Assembly: GCA_905234515.1 (NCBI GenBank)
Contig: CAJOIN010000001.1
Location: 1 to 46,343, forward strand
Source of the DNA: an uncultured Selenomonas sp.
Lineage (GTDB): Bacteria; Bacillota; Negativicutes; Selenomonadales; Selenomonadaceae
Direction of reading: 5' to 3'
Length of the DNA: 46,343 nucleotides
A program made the position numbers and the translations under genes. Below are positions 1-8,447 of this stretch, one piece after another (the first letter of the stretch is position 1; each line of letters opens with the position of its first letter). Under the pieces are notes generated by a model that worked only from the letters and a program-made list of their open reading frames with translations, was not told the DNA's origin and made no database searches.

Positions 1-1104
1 GCCCTGGCCATGTCCATCTTGGAAAGGCTGCTGGAAATCGGCACTGCCACCCTGGCCACCACTCATTACTCTGAGCTGAAAACTTTTGCTTACAGCCGTC
101 CCGGCATCGAGAATGCCTGTGTGGAATTTGATGTGAAAACCCTGCGTCCCACCTACCGCCTGCTTTTGGGTACCCCCGGGGCCAGCAATGCCTTTGCCAT
201 CAGTCGCCGTCTGGGGCTTTCTGAGGCCTTGATTCTGCGGGCCAAGCAGCTGGTGGAAGCTGACCATGCCCAGTTTGAGAATGTCATCAATGAACTGGAG
301 CAGGAAAAGATGATGTACGAGCAGCGAAACGCTGACATCATGGAGCGCCAGCAGCGGGTGACGGCCCTGCAACTGAAGGTGGAGCGCACCAAGGAGGAAA
401 TCTCCAAGCAGAAGGGCGAGATTATCCGCAAGGCCCGGGAGCAAAGTGCCGCCATGATTCGCCGCACCCGCCGGGAATCCGAGGAAATCATCAAGGAGCT
501 GAAGGAACAATTCCAGGATATGGGCGTGAAAAAGCGCCAGCAGGCCATTCAGGAGGCCCGTGCCAAGCTCACAGAGGCTTCTGCCAAGGCCAATCCTGGC
601 ATCATGGCCCAGAAGGGCGTGGGCAGGCCCGTAGATATCAAGAAAATCCACCCCGGTGATACTGTCTATGTGAAGAATCTTGACCAACAGGGGACTGTGC
701 TGGAAATCAAGGGCAAAGAACTTGAAGTACAGCTTGGAAGCCTGCGGACGAAAATCAAGGCCTCTGCTTGTACCTTTGTTTCTCATGCTGCCAAGGAAAA
801 AGTTTCGCCCAGCTCCAATAAGAACCGCCAGAGCAGTAGTTTCCTGCAGAAGACGGCAACCATTGGCCGGGAAATTGATATACGGGGCATGATGGTGGAC
901 GAAGCCGAACTTGTTCTTGGCAAGTTCCTGGACGATGCGGTGATGGCAGGTCTTAGCCAGGTGCTGGTGATACACGGTAAGGGCACAGGCGCCCTTAGAA
1001 AGGGTGTACAGGCTTATCTCAAGAGCCATAGGAATGTGCTTTCTTACGCTTTTGCAGATATCAATGAGGGCGGCACCGGCGCCACCGTGGTGAACTTGAA
1101 ATAA
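1..1104 (+). CDS. mutS2: MutS2 family DNA-binding ATPase/endonuclease, 3' part
   Basis: The reading frame is open at base 1 (ALAMSILERLL), so the true start lies off the left edge and the track's ATG at 10 is internal. The visible 367 residues begin in the late ATPase region (TTHYSELKTFAY, typical of MutS2). A long charged coiled coil follows (about residues 85-190), then a KOW-like linker (GDTVYVKNLDQQGTV), and a C-terminal Smr domain with the IDIRGMMVDEAE and HGKGTGALRKGV motifs. The family acts on branched DNA or suppresses homologous recombination, and Bacillus MutS2 has also been linked to rescue of collided ribosomes. The domain order is complete for the part shown, with no frameshift. 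Confidence is high because both the coiled coil and the Smr nuclease domain are present. Confidence 0.95.
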   Translation, partial: ALAMSILERLLEIGTATLATTHYSELKTFAYSRPGIENACVEFDVKTLRPTYRLLLGTPGASNAFAISRRLGLSEALILRAKQLVEADHAQFENVINELEQEKMMYEQRNADIMERQQRVTALQLKVERTKEEISKQKGEIIRKAREQSAAMIRRTRRESEEIIKELKEQFQDMGVKKRQQAIQEARAKLTEASAKANPGIMAQKGVGRPVDIKKIHPGDTVYVKNLDQQGTVLEIKGKELEVQLGSLRTKIKASACTFVSHAAKEKVSPSSNKNRQSSSFLQKTATIGREIDIRGMMVDEAELVLGKFLDDAVMAGLSQVLVIHGKGTGALRKGVQAYLKSHRNVLSYAFADINEGGTGATVVNLK

Positions 1105-1199
1105 TTTCTTAACGTCTATATATCGCAGCTGCACAGCAAGCATGTAACTTTGTTTTTGTTTGTTTTGTCTGGCAGTAGCTTTTCCCTTACCTGGTGGTG

Positions 1200-1229
1200 T
1201 ATAATGGGAGGGTATATTATTTAAGGAGG
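1200..1229 (+). promoter_or_regulatory. Possible -10 element and ribosome binding site for the PBP gene
   Basis: A perfect TATAAT lies at 1200-1205 and a strong AAGGAGG at 1223-1229, seven bases before the ATG at 1236. No good -35 hexamer sits at normal spacing, so the promoter is tentative. The ribosome binding site is clear and decides the start of the downstream gene. Confidence 0.4.
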
Positions 1230-1235
1230 CTGCTC

Positions 1236-3347
1236 ATGGATAATCGTTCAAATACGAGCCGTCAGAAACGTACACCAGCAAAGAAAAGCGGTAATTCTGC
1301 AGGTCGTATACTTTTAGGATTCTTGATTGTAGTCTTAGTAATGGTCACTGGCATTGGCTGTGGTTTTCTGACAGCCAGTATGAACACCAAGCCTGATTTG
1401 GCCAACGACATACAACCGCCGGCATCATCTCAGATTTTTGATATCAATGGCAATGAAATAGCTAATGTCCACGCAACTGAGAACAGAATGCCTGTTAAAA
1501 TCTCCCAGGTGCCGCAGAATTTACAGGATGCTTTCGTGGCCGTTGAGGATAACCGTTTTTATGACCACATGGGGGTAGATCCCAGAGGGATCATGCGTGC
1601 CATTTGGTCAAATGTCAGAGGACAGACCATTGCTGAGGGCGGTTCAACTATTACCCAGCAGTTGGCCAAAAATGCCTATCTGACTCAGGACCGTACCTTG
1701 AAGCGCAAAGTGCAGGAAGTTTTCCTTGCTTTGCAGTTGGAGCGGCAGTATACGAAAAAAGAAATCTTGGAACTTTATCTGAACCAGATTTATTTTGGCC
1801 AGGGTGCCTATGGTGTACAGGCAGCAGCCAAAACATATTTTGGCAAGAACGTGGAAGATTTGGATCTTAACGAATGTGCAATGTTGGCAGGCATTCCCAA
1901 AAGCCCCAATTATTATTCTCCCACCAACAACCTGCAGGCAGCAGAAGAAAGAAAAGCTGTTGTGCTGGATCAGATGGAAAAATATGGCTATATAAATGCC
2001 TCAGAAGCCTCCAAAACAAAGAAACAGGAGCTCAAATTGGTTAAGCCTGCCAAAACTACTGACACCAATGAGGCATCTTATTTCATCGATTATGTTACCC
2101 AAAAACTGATTGATAAATATGGCGCAGATGCAGTCTATAAAGAGGGGTTGAAAATTTATACCACCATAGATATGGACATGCAACGCGCAGCAGAGGCAGC
2201 TATAAAACTGCTGCCAACCTACAACAAGGATGGCAATGGTATAGAGCAGCCGCAGGGGGCTTTGGTAGCCATTGACCCACATAATGGTCATGTAAAAGCC
2301 ATGGTAGGTGGACGAGGCACAGACCAGTTTAATCGTGCCACTATGGCAGAAAGACAGCCTGGTTCTGCTTTCAAGCCCTTTGTTTTTGCAGCAGCTTTGG
2401 AAAACAAATTCACCCCCGGTACAGTTATTAATGACAGTCCTGTAAAAATTGGTGATTGGGAACCACAAAACTATGACCGTACCTTCAGTGGAAAAGTTAC
2501 TTTGCGTGAAGTAGCCACACATTCCCTGAATGTGCCTACGGTAAAGATTGCACAGAAGTTGGGCATAGACAAACCTATCTATTATGCTCAGGAAATGGGT
2601 ATTACCACCTTTGTTTTGGAAGGCGCCCAAAATGACCGCAATCTGGCAACGGCCCTTGGCGGTCTCACCAAGGGGGTAACTCCCATGGAACTCACCAGCG
2701 CTTATGGTACCTTTGCCAATAAAGGCATTCATGTAGAGCCTGTAGTCATAGTAAAAGTGCTGGACAGAAATGGCAAGGTGCTTGAGCAGGCTGAAGGAAA
2801 ACAGCGCAGTGTAATCAGCGAAAATAGTGCAGCAGAACTTACAGGTATGCTTCAAACTGTTATCCAAAAGGGTACAGGTACTCATGCCAATATTGGCCGT
2901 CCGGCAGCCGGAAAAACCGGTACTACCAGCGATTATCACGATGCCTGGTTTGTAGGTTATACTCCTGATTTGGTGGCAGGCGTTTGGATAGGAAACGATA
3001 ATAATACTGCACTTCACAGCATGACAGGAGGACAGACTCCTGCCGAAATCTGGAAGGCTTTCATGAGCAAAGCTCTGGCTACTACTCCCTCTAAGAATTT
3101 TGACGGCAGTGCTGCCGGTAAATATGATGCCATGGGAGAATTGGAAGATGATGAAAAGACTACCGTAAAGAATAAGCCTTCCGAAGTAAAAAAAGATGAG
3201 CCAAAGGAAAAAACTGAAGCCACTAAAACTGATGGAAAGCAAAAACCTGCTGCCAATAGCAAAAAGCAGCCTGTCTCCGAACCGCCAAAACAAGAACCAG
3301 TCGCAGATGCACCTGAACGTGGCGGTGGCGTAGGTAAAGGTCGTTAA
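1236..3347 (+). CDS. Class A penicillin-binding protein (bifunctional transglycosylase/transpeptidase, PBP1A type)
   Basis: This enzyme polymerises lipid II into glycan strands and crosslinks them on the outer face of the inner membrane. The protein is 703 aa from the ATG with the AAGGAGG site; the track's earlier start has no RBS. A short basic cytoplasmic tail and one transmembrane helix (about 25-50, ILLGFLIVVLVMVTGIGCG) precede a GT51 domain with EDNRFYDHMGVDPRG, GGSTITQQLAKN and the KRKVQEVFLALQLE region. The transpeptidase domain has SxxK (GSAFKPF, Ser about 377), SLN (HSLNVPTVK) and KTGTTSDYHDAWF (Lys about 560). The last 70 residues are a Lys/Pro/Glu-rich, probably disordered tail ending GGGVGKGR. 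It appears monocistronic. The family call is very secure; the exact paralogue name is not assigned. Confidence 0.95.
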   Translation: MDNRSNTSRQKRTPAKKSGNSAGRILLGFLIVVLVMVTGIGCGFLTASMNTKPDLANDIQPPASSQIFDINGNEIANVHATENRMPVKISQVPQNLQDAFVAVEDNRFYDHMGVDPRGIMRAIWSNVRGQTIAEGGSTITQQLAKNAYLTQDRTLKRKVQEVFLALQLERQYTKKEILELYLNQIYFGQGAYGVQAAAKTYFGKNVEDLDLNECAMLAGIPKSPNYYSPTNNLQAAEERKAVVLDQMEKYGYINASEASKTKKQELKLVKPAKTTDTNEASYFIDYVTQKLIDKYGADAVYKEGLKIYTTIDMDMQRAAEAAIKLLPTYNKDGNGIEQPQGALVAIDPHNGHVKAMVGGRGTDQFNRATMAERQPGSAFKPFVFAAALENKFTPGTVINDSPVKIGDWEPQNYDRTFSGKVTLREVATHSLNVPTVKIAQKLGIDKPIYYAQEMGITTFVLEGAQNDRNLATALGGLTKGVTPMELTSAYGTFANKGIHVEPVVIVKVLDRNGKVLEQAEGKQRSVISENSAAELTGMLQTVIQKGTGTHANIGRPAAGKTGTTSDYHDAWFVGYTPDLVAGVWIGNDNNTALHSMTGGQTPAEIWKAFMSKALATTPSKNFDGSAAGKYDAMGELEDDEKTTVKNKPSEVKKDEPKEKTEATKTDGKQKPAANSKKQPVSEPPKQEPVADAPERGGGVGKGR

Positions 3348-3430
3348 GCAAAAACATCTTGCCTGCGACCGAGAATTTAAGTTTGATTTTAAAAGTTTAT
3401 TTCCTAGTAATAAGCCATTTAATTTTTTCC

Positions 3431-3459
3431 TTGCAGTATCATTAATTAACTGTTACAAT
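3431..3459 (+). promoter_or_regulatory. Promoter for the small coiled-coil gene
   Basis: TTGCAG (3431-3436) and TACAAT (3454-3459) are separated by exactly 17 bp, with an extended -10 TGT immediately upstream of the second. A GGAGGA ribosome site follows near 3503, before the ATG at 3516. The -35 is weak but the extended -10 compensates. Confidence 0.7.
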
Positions 3460-3515
3460 AAAAATAAGTAACAGATTTATGGTTCAAAGTTCATTCTGAT
3501 TTTGGAGGAATTGAA

Positions 3516-3725
3516 ATGGCTAGACAGAAGAATTATGATCAGAAAATCGCTGCTCTGAAGGAAAAGATTGCTGCTAAGACTGAACAGCTCAAGGCCATGA
3601 AAAAGGATTTGGCTGAACTTGAGTCCGCTGCTGCTCAGAGCAAAATCCAGGAAATCGCTGCTTTGATTGATGAGAAGAACATCGATCCGGCTGAGGCTTT
3701 GAAGGCTCTCCAGGAGCGTTTCTGA
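3516..3725 (+). CDS. Small coiled-coil protein of unknown function (69 aa)
   Basis: Not recognised as a named family. The first 45 residues are a highly charged Lys/Glu/Ala helix with heptad-like spacing (IAALKEKIAAKTEQLKAMKKDL), strongly predicted as coiled coil. They are followed by a short non-charged tail with LIDEKNIDPAEAL. This layout resembles small helical DUF4315-like proteins, but that is only an impression. The gene is real: it has a GGAGGA ribosome site, its own extended -10 promoter and a perfect intrinsic terminator just after the stop. Alanine is written mostly as GCT, a bias often seen in highly expressed genes. No signal peptide or membrane segment is visible, so a cytoplasmic abundant protein is inferred. 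Confidence 0.75.
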   Translation: MARQKNYDQKIAALKEKIAAKTEQLKAMKKDLAELESAAAQSKIQEIAALIDEKNIDPAEALKALQERF

Positions 3726-3742
3726 GAATATTCTAGGATTGT

Positions 3743-3778
3743 AAAAATGCTTTCTGTTTCGACAGAAAGCATTTTTTT
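3743..3778 (+). terminator. Intrinsic terminator after the small coiled-coil gene
   Basis: A 15-bp perfect stem, AAAAATGCTTTCTGT with its complement, is closed by a TTCG tetraloop and runs into a T7 tract. It is one of the strongest terminators in the window. Confidence 0.92.
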
Positions 3779-3793
3779 ATGAAACTTCAGAGG

Positions 3794-3822
3794 TTGTCTG
3801 CCTATAAAAAGCATGGTATTAT
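3794..3822 (+). promoter_or_regulatory. Promoter for tyrS
   Basis: TTGTCT (3794-3799), a 17-bp spacer and TATTAT (3817-3822), with TGG just upstream as an extended -10. It begins 16 bp after the preceding terminator. The leader before tyrS is too short to hold a T-box. Confidence 0.7.
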
Positions 3823-3875
3823 ATACTGAATGGTAATGACATATTTTAATTTCGCACAATAAAGGAGCGAGTTGG

Positions 3876-5084
3876 TTGGCTAACGTATTTGATACTTTAA
3901 AAGAGCGCGGTTTCATTGCCCAGTGCACCAATGAGGAAGAACTTCGCAAACTTTTCGACACCGAGCAGGTTTCCTTTTATATAGGCTTTGACCCTACAGC
4001 TGACAGCCTTCATGCCGGTCATTTTATTGCCCTGATGGCCATGGCACACATGCAGCGTGCCGGTCATCGTCCCATCTGTCTGGTAGGTGGCGGCACTGGT
4101 ACTGTAGGTGATCCCTCAGGCCGCACTGATATGCGTCAGATGCTGACGGATGAAATCATTGAGCATAACTGCGAATGCTTCAAGAAGCAGATTGCCCGCT
4201 TCATTGATTTTTCCGATGATAAGGCAATTATGGTCAACAATGGTGACTGGCTGAGGAAGCTCAATTATATCGAACTGCTCCGTGAAGTAGGCGCAGATTT
4301 CACCGTGAACCGTATGCTTTCCGCTGAATGCTACAAGCAGCGTTGGGAAAAGGGCCTGACCTTCCTGGAATTCAACTACATGATTATGCAGGCCTATGAC
4401 TTCCTGGAACTTAACCGCCGCTATGGCTGCAAGCTGGAAATGGGTGGCGACGACCAGTGGTCCAATATTATCGCTGGTGTGGAGCTTTGCCGTCGCAAGC
4501 TCAGCACACCTGTTTACGGTCTGACCAATAAGCTCCTCACCAAGAGTGACGGCAAGAAGATGGGCAAAACTGCCGGCGGCGCTCTCTGGCTGGATGCAGA
4601 AAAGACCTCTCCCTATGAGTTCTACCAGTACTGGCGCAATGTGGATGACGCTGATGTAGAGAAGTGCCTGGCGCTCCTGACCTTCCTGCCCATGGATGAG
4701 GTGCGTCGCTTAGGCGCTATGAAGGACCAGCAGGCCAACGAAGCCAAGGCGGTGCTAGCCTACGAAGTCACCAAGATTGTCCACGGCGAGGAAGCGGCCC
4801 AAAAGGCCAAGCAGTCCTCTGAGGCGCTCTTCGGGGGTGCAGGTAGCGTAGCCGATATGCCCACCGTTGAAGCAACGGCAGGACAAAAGCTACTGGATGT
4901 TCTGGTGGCAGGCAAAGTGTTTGCTTCTAAGGGCGAAGGCAAGCGCCTTATTCAGCAGAATGGTCTGAGCCTTAATGACAATAAGGTCAGCGATATAGAA
5001 TATGTTCTCCAGGAAAATGATTTCCAGGATGGTACAGCTATAGTTAAAAAAGGGAAAAAGAAATACTATAAGCTGACCAAGTAA
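3876..5084 (+). CDS. tyrS: Tyrosine--tRNA ligase
   Basis: This cytoplasmic enzyme charges tRNA-Tyr with tyrosine at the expense of ATP. It is 402 aa, the usual TyrS length. The N-terminal class I Rossmann fold has the HIGH-equivalent [12 protein letters not shown], tyrosine-pocket signatures ([18 protein letters not shown]) and a KMSKS-equivalent loop [10 protein letters not shown]. The C-terminal about 65 residues form an S4-like RNA-binding domain ([21 protein letters not shown]). The start is TTG: AAAGGAG at 3861-3867 sits eight bases upstream and no ATG is available. It stands alone between two terminators with its own promoter. Confidence 0.97.
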   Translation: MANVFDTLKERGFIAQCTNEEELRKLFDTEQVSFYIGFDPTADSLHAGHFIALMAMAHMQRAGHRPICLVGGGTGTVGDPSGRTDMRQMLTDEIIEHNCECFKKQIARFIDFSDDKAIMVNNGDWLRKLNYIELLREVGADFTVNRMLSAECYKQRWEKGLTFLEFNYMIMQAYDFLELNRRYGCKLEMGGDDQWSNIIAGVELCRRKLSTPVYGLTNKLLTKSDGKKMGKTAGGALWLDAEKTSPYEFYQYWRNVDDADVEKCLALLTFLPMDEVRRLGAMKDQQANEAKAVLAYEVTKIVHGEEAAQKAKQSSEALFGGAGSVADMPTVEATAGQKLLDVLVAGKVFASKGEGKRLIQQNGLSLNDNKVSDIEYVLQENDFQDGTAIVKKGKKKYYKLTK

Positions 5085-5100
5085 ATCGTTAACTAAAAGA

Positions 5101-5137
5101 TAACGTCATGAGTCATTTTGATTCATGGCGTTATTTT
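5101..5137 (+). terminator. Intrinsic terminator after tyrS
   Basis: TAACGTCATGA pairs with TCATGGCGTTA (11 bp with one G-T wobble) around an 11-base loop, followed by a TTTT run. The stop of tyrS lies 16 bp upstream. Confidence 0.8.
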
Positions 5138-5266
5138 GCATAATTAAAAGGGGGAGGAAGGAAAATCCCTGATTGAAGGGAAATAGTAATCTTGAACAGG
5201 GAAAATGTATATTCTGCAGGAGACAATCTGCTTTCTTTCTGCAGAAGCAAGGGAAGAGGCGAGAAA

Positions 5267-5890
5267 ATGAAGACAAGCAAAGGGGTTGCTGCCTGTAGCA
5301 GGCTGCTGATGACGTTGGCTGTTGTTTTGGCAGTGTTGCTGGTCTCAGGCTGTGGTGAGCAAGAAAACAGCAGCAGTGAAGGAGCGGCTTCTGGAAATCT
5401 CCAAGCCAAGCAAGTTGAGACCGGGAACAAAATTTCTGAAGGAAAGACAGCAGCCAAAGTCTTTACCATGAAAGACATCAAAGGGCTGAAACACACAGAA
5501 ATTTTTGCCAAGGGAGCTTTGGAACATATCTTTGACGGTACCATCAACAAGAAGGGAAATGCCACTGGCTACCACTATGATAAGGTCAAGGACAGCAAGG
5601 GTAAAATCCTTCCCGGCACACGTTCCAAGGAAGACAAGAATGGAATTTTTACCGCTAAGGTTGAAGTGGACGGGGTAAAGAAAAATGGCTTCAGTTCCTT
5701 CTATCCAGACACCTGGACACCCCAGGAAGTGGTAGATGCCATTAATGAAGCCTACAAGGAAGCATTGGATAATCCCAATAATCCCCAAGGTGATTTGTGG
5801 ATTGGCCACAGCAAGAATCTGGAAATAGATATGTACCTCACAGACCAGAAAAAAATACTCACCGCCTATCCCATCTACAGGAAGGAGTAA
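5267..5890 (+). CDS. Lipoprotein with a C-terminal bacterial EndoU ribonuclease domain
   Basis: The track's start at 5192 is a TTG without context; the ATG at 5267 gives a clean signal peptide with lipobox LVSGC (lipidated Cys29). A short Ser/Gln/Glu-rich linker (30-65) follows. Residues about 84-205 match the bacterial EndoU fold (PF14436): EHIFDG (His87), GYHYDKV (His103), the NGIFTAKVEV strand, a KKNGFSSFYPDTW block (Lys138/139) equivalent to the usual K..STFFP, then TPQEVVDAINEA and a closing TAYPIY. The His-His-Lys arrangement expected for EndoU catalysis is intact. EndoU domains usually appear as toxin tips of CdiA-like or LXG proteins; a stand-alone 207-aa lipoprotein is unusual. A small gene follows three bases after the stop. 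The family call is strong; the toxin role is inferred. Confidence 0.85.
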   Translation: MKTSKGVAACSRLLMTLAVVLAVLLVSGCGEQENSSSEGAASGNLQAKQVETGNKISEGKTAAKVFTMKDIKGLKHTEIFAKGALEHIFDGTINKKGNATGYHYDKVKDSKGKILPGTRSKEDKNGIFTAKVEVDGVKKNGFSSFYPDTWTPQEVVDAINEAYKEALDNPNNPQGDLWIGHSKNLEIDMYLTDQKKILTAYPIYRKE

Positions 5891-5893
5891 GGC

Positions 5894-6193
5894 ATGCTGA
5901 AATATAAAGTGACAAGAGAAAGGCATTCCACGCCCATCTTTGAATTTGAGGACAAAAGCTATGCCTTGCTAAGTGAGTTCCTGCTGGCAGAGGGCAGGAA
6001 TTTTGGTACTGAGATAACAGCCTTTTTGACTCAATGTATTTTGACAGGGCAGACGGCGGAGTTTGCCGGTAATGTCTTTAGAATCAAAGCATCAGAGGGC
6101 CAGGCCAGAATTATCAACGAGATTACAGATAAGGAATGCTTGGTGCCCCTTAAAGAACTTAAAACTATAGTTGAAGAATACATCAGCAGCTAG
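5894..6193 (+). CDS. Small acidic protein, candidate immunity/partner of the EndoU lipoprotein (99 aa)
   Basis: Not recognised by family. It begins three bases after the EndoU stop and uses AGGAG inside that gene's 3' end, so the pair is almost certainly co-transcribed and translationally coupled. The sequence is compact, lacks a signal peptide or membrane segment, and has two predicted beta-strands near the N-terminus (TPIFEFEDKSYALL) followed by helices and a C-terminal helix (LKELKTIVEEYI). Size, cytoplasmic location and position directly after an EndoU gene fit a toxin-immunity arrangement; an immunity role is inference from context only. It could instead be an unrelated small regulator. 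Confidence 0.75.
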   Translation: MLKYKVTRERHSTPIFEFEDKSYALLSEFLLAEGRNFGTEITAFLTQCILTGQTAEFAGNVFRIKASEGQARIINEITDKECLVPLKELKTIVEEYISS

Positions 6194-6289
6194 GGAGGAA
6201 TTTTTCCGGGTCAGTTGAAATATATAACTTTATTAGACTAAGCTTTATTTGTACAAGAAGACTTTCCTTATTCCAAGGGGGCGTTTTCC

Positions 6290-7594
6290 ATGAAGAGGAC
6301 TATCTCTGCTTTGATGTTTCTTTTGGTCCTGGGCTCGGTCAACACAGCTTGGGCGGAAGCTAATCCTTTTTCAGATGTGCCTGCTGACCATTGGGCTTAT
6401 GATGCCATACTTCAGCTGTCTGAACATGGGGTCATACAGGGCTATGGAGATGATACCTTCCGTGGAGGGCGCAGCCTCACCCGATATGAGATGGCTCAAA
6501 TGGTTGCCAGAGCCATGGCCCAAAGGAAAATCAGTGACCAAGACAAGACTTTGCTGAATAAATTAACCTTAGAGTTTGGAAACGAACTTAGCAGTCTGGG
6601 AATCAGAACGGACAATCTTGAGCGAAACGCAGACAGGGTAAAGTGGACTGGCAAAGTAGAATATACTGCTGTCAGCAACCACATAGAGGAAATGACGGAG
6701 TCGGGGCGGGAAGAGTTCAAGGATAACTTTTATGATCTACTGCTGCGGTTGGAGCCCAGCGCCGACATAAACGATTACTGGACAGTTCATGCCAGGTTGG
6801 ACAGCAGATTTGACCTGGAGCAGGACACGGCTGCTGCCAATGTGCGTCTCAGACGGGCCTGGGTGCAGGGAGATTTCGGCGATGTTCGGGTCAAATTGGG
6901 CCGCCATGAATTGAATACAAATGAAAAGGGCGGTGGAGCCAGCCTTGTTTGGGACACCAACTATTCGGGGGCGTCTGTAGAGATTGGCAAAAACCTGAAG
7001 GGCAGCATCATGGGAGGCCGCCTCAACCGGAATGCTATCTGGAGCAGTGTGGGCTATGTACCCTACAGCATAGATTACGAAGTTCCCAGGGATACAGTGG
7101 ATTTTGTAGGCGTAAATGTCCAGTATGACACAGGGCAGAAACTATATGGAGGCGCTGGATATTATCGTGTGAAAAGCGACAGCCTGAAAGCCCTTGATAA
7201 TGAACTAACAGAGGACAAGGGTGATATCTGGTCCTTAAATGCCGGATACCACTTCAGTGACAAAGCTGTCCTGGGTGCTGCCTACGCCCAAAATACCAAG
7301 GCTGATTACCAAGATAAGTCTTGGCAGGTACAGTTTACTTATGGAAATTATGATGACGCCAAAGAAAAGGGTTCCTGGAATGCCTATGCGGCTTACCGCA
7401 GCATGGGCACAGGCGTTAGTCTGGCAGCCAACCACGATGGAGTAATGCTGGGGACCAGAGGCTTTGAGATAGGTGCTGCCTATGCGCCTTTCAGGAACGT
7501 GGGCTTTCTTATCAAATATTTTGACGGCAAGTCATTACATGATGATGAGAATTATGCCAGGAAGCTTTTCGGGCGCCTTGAGATGTTCTTTTGA
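6290..7594 (+). CDS. SLH-domain outer-membrane beta-barrel protein (OmpM-like porin)
   Basis: 434 aa. A signal peptide ends near AWA-EA. One SLH domain follows (about 25-80: NPFSDVPADHWAYDAILQL and TRYEMAQMVARAMA), then a short coiled-coil spacer (about 85-115). The rest is rich in alternating aromatic/polar strands, typical of a beta barrel, and ends in LEMFF with a terminal Phe, the usual C-terminal outer-membrane signature. In Negativicutes, OmpM proteins tether the outer membrane to polyamine-modified peptidoglycan through the SLH domain and form pores. This is the best single indicator in the window that the cell is diderm. The ZIP transporter starts 13 bp downstream. Confidence is high for the architecture; what passes through it is unknown. 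Confidence 0.9.
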   Translation: MKRTISALMFLLVLGSVNTAWAEANPFSDVPADHWAYDAILQLSEHGVIQGYGDDTFRGGRSLTRYEMAQMVARAMAQRKISDQDKTLLNKLTLEFGNELSSLGIRTDNLERNADRVKWTGKVEYTAVSNHIEEMTESGREEFKDNFYDLLLRLEPSADINDYWTVHARLDSRFDLEQDTAAANVRLRRAWVQGDFGDVRVKLGRHELNTNEKGGGASLVWDTNYSGASVEIGKNLKGSIMGGRLNRNAIWSSVGYVPYSIDYEVPRDTVDFVGVNVQYDTGQKLYGGAGYYRVKSDSLKALDNELTEDKGDIWSLNAGYHFSDKAVLGAAYAQNTKADYQDKSWQVQFTYGNYDDAKEKGSWNAYAAYRSMGTGVSLAANHDGVMLGTRGFEIGAAYAPFRNVGFLIKYFDGKSLHDDENYARKLFGRLEMFF

Positions 7595-7607
7595 TATTGG
7601 AGGATTA

Positions 7608-8393
7608 ATGATATCCATCGAAGTATTACAAGGTCTTTTACTACCTTTCCTGGGCACCAGCTTAGGCGCAGCCGGGGTATATGTGTTGCGGGAGGAATTG
7701 AATCCTAAGGTACAAAAAGCTCTAACGGGTTTTGCCTCAGGCGTGATGGTGGCAGCTTCCATATGGAGCCTGCTGATTCCTTCCATGGAGGCGTCAAGCG
7801 GTCTGGGCGATTTGGCATTTCTCCCTGCAGTGACAGGCTTTTGGGCAGGAACGCTCTTTCTGTTGGCCCTGGATCATTTCATTCCTCATCTACACATGGA
7901 TGCAGATGAAGCTGAGGGACCAAAATGTTCCTTGCCTAAGTCCACCATGCTGGTAATGGCTGTAACCCTGCATAATATTCCCGAAGGTATGGCAGTGGGG
8001 GTGGTGCTGGCCGGCTGGATTTCGGGGACTGCAGACGTTACCTTGGGAGGAGCGTTGGCTCTGTCTTTGGGCATAGCCATACAGAATTTCCCTGAAGGGG
8101 CCATCATTTCTCTGCCATTGCGAGCTTCGGGGATGAGCCGCCATAAAGCATTCCTGGGAGGAGTGCTCTCCGGCATTGTGGAGCCCCTGGGCGGACTCCT
8201 GACCATTTTGGCTGCCAGCTTCATCGTGCCTGTTCTGCCATATTTACTGGCCTTTGCAGCAGGCGCCATGCTCTATGTAGTGGTGGAGGAGCTTATCCCA
8301 GAGATGTCGGCAGGGGTACACTCAAATGTGGGCGTGTTGGCCTTTGCCTTCGGTTTCACCTTGATGATGGCTTTGGATACAGCGCTAGGATAA
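7608..8393 (+). CDS. ZIP family divalent metal transporter (ZupT-like)
   Basis: Predicted inner-membrane transporter of Zn2+ or related divalent cations. The start is the ATG at 7608 preceded by TTGGAGGATT; the upstream extension in the ORF track overlaps the porin gene and is not coding. The 261-aa protein has about eight hydrophobic helices and the two diagnostic ZIP metal-site motifs, HNIPEGMAVGVVL and NFPEGAIISLPL. A short His/Asp-rich loop (HLHMDADEAEG) joins helices III and IV. It lies 13 bp after the SLH porin and ends in a shared terminator, so outer- and inner-membrane proteins are probably co-expressed. The metal specificity cannot be read from the sequence. Confidence 0.92.
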   Translation: MISIEVLQGLLLPFLGTSLGAAGVYVLREELNPKVQKALTGFASGVMVAASIWSLLIPSMEASSGLGDLAFLPAVTGFWAGTLFLLALDHFIPHLHMDADEAEGPKCSLPKSTMLVMAVTLHNIPEGMAVGVVLAGWISGTADVTLGGALALSLGIAIQNFPEGAIISLPLRASGMSRHKAFLGGVLSGIVEPLGGLLTILAASFIVPVLPYLLAFAAGAMLYVVVEELIPEMSAGVHSNVGVLAFAFGFTLMMALDTALG

Positions 8394-8425
8394 AAGGAGG
8401 GACGGCCTTAGCCGTCCCTCCTTTT
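8392..8425. terminator. Bidirectional terminator between the ZIP gene and niaP
   Basis: A perfect 15-bp stem, AAAAGGAGGGACGGC with its complement, has a CTTA loop and A/T tracts on both sides. It overlaps the ZIP stop codon and serves the convergent transporter gene as well. Confidence 0.9.
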
Positions 8426-8447
8426 ATCAATTATGCAATTGCTTCAA

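Noticed and set aside
2001-3293. 430-aa minus-strand ORF
   Set aside because: Exactly antisense to the PBP gene; cysteine/phenylalanine-rich composition of a shadow frame, no ribosome site, no domain.
5208-5242. CTGCAG-centred dyad and TATATT before the EndoU gene as a promoter/operator
   Set aside because: No matching -35 at normal spacing and the dyad is short; too weak to call.
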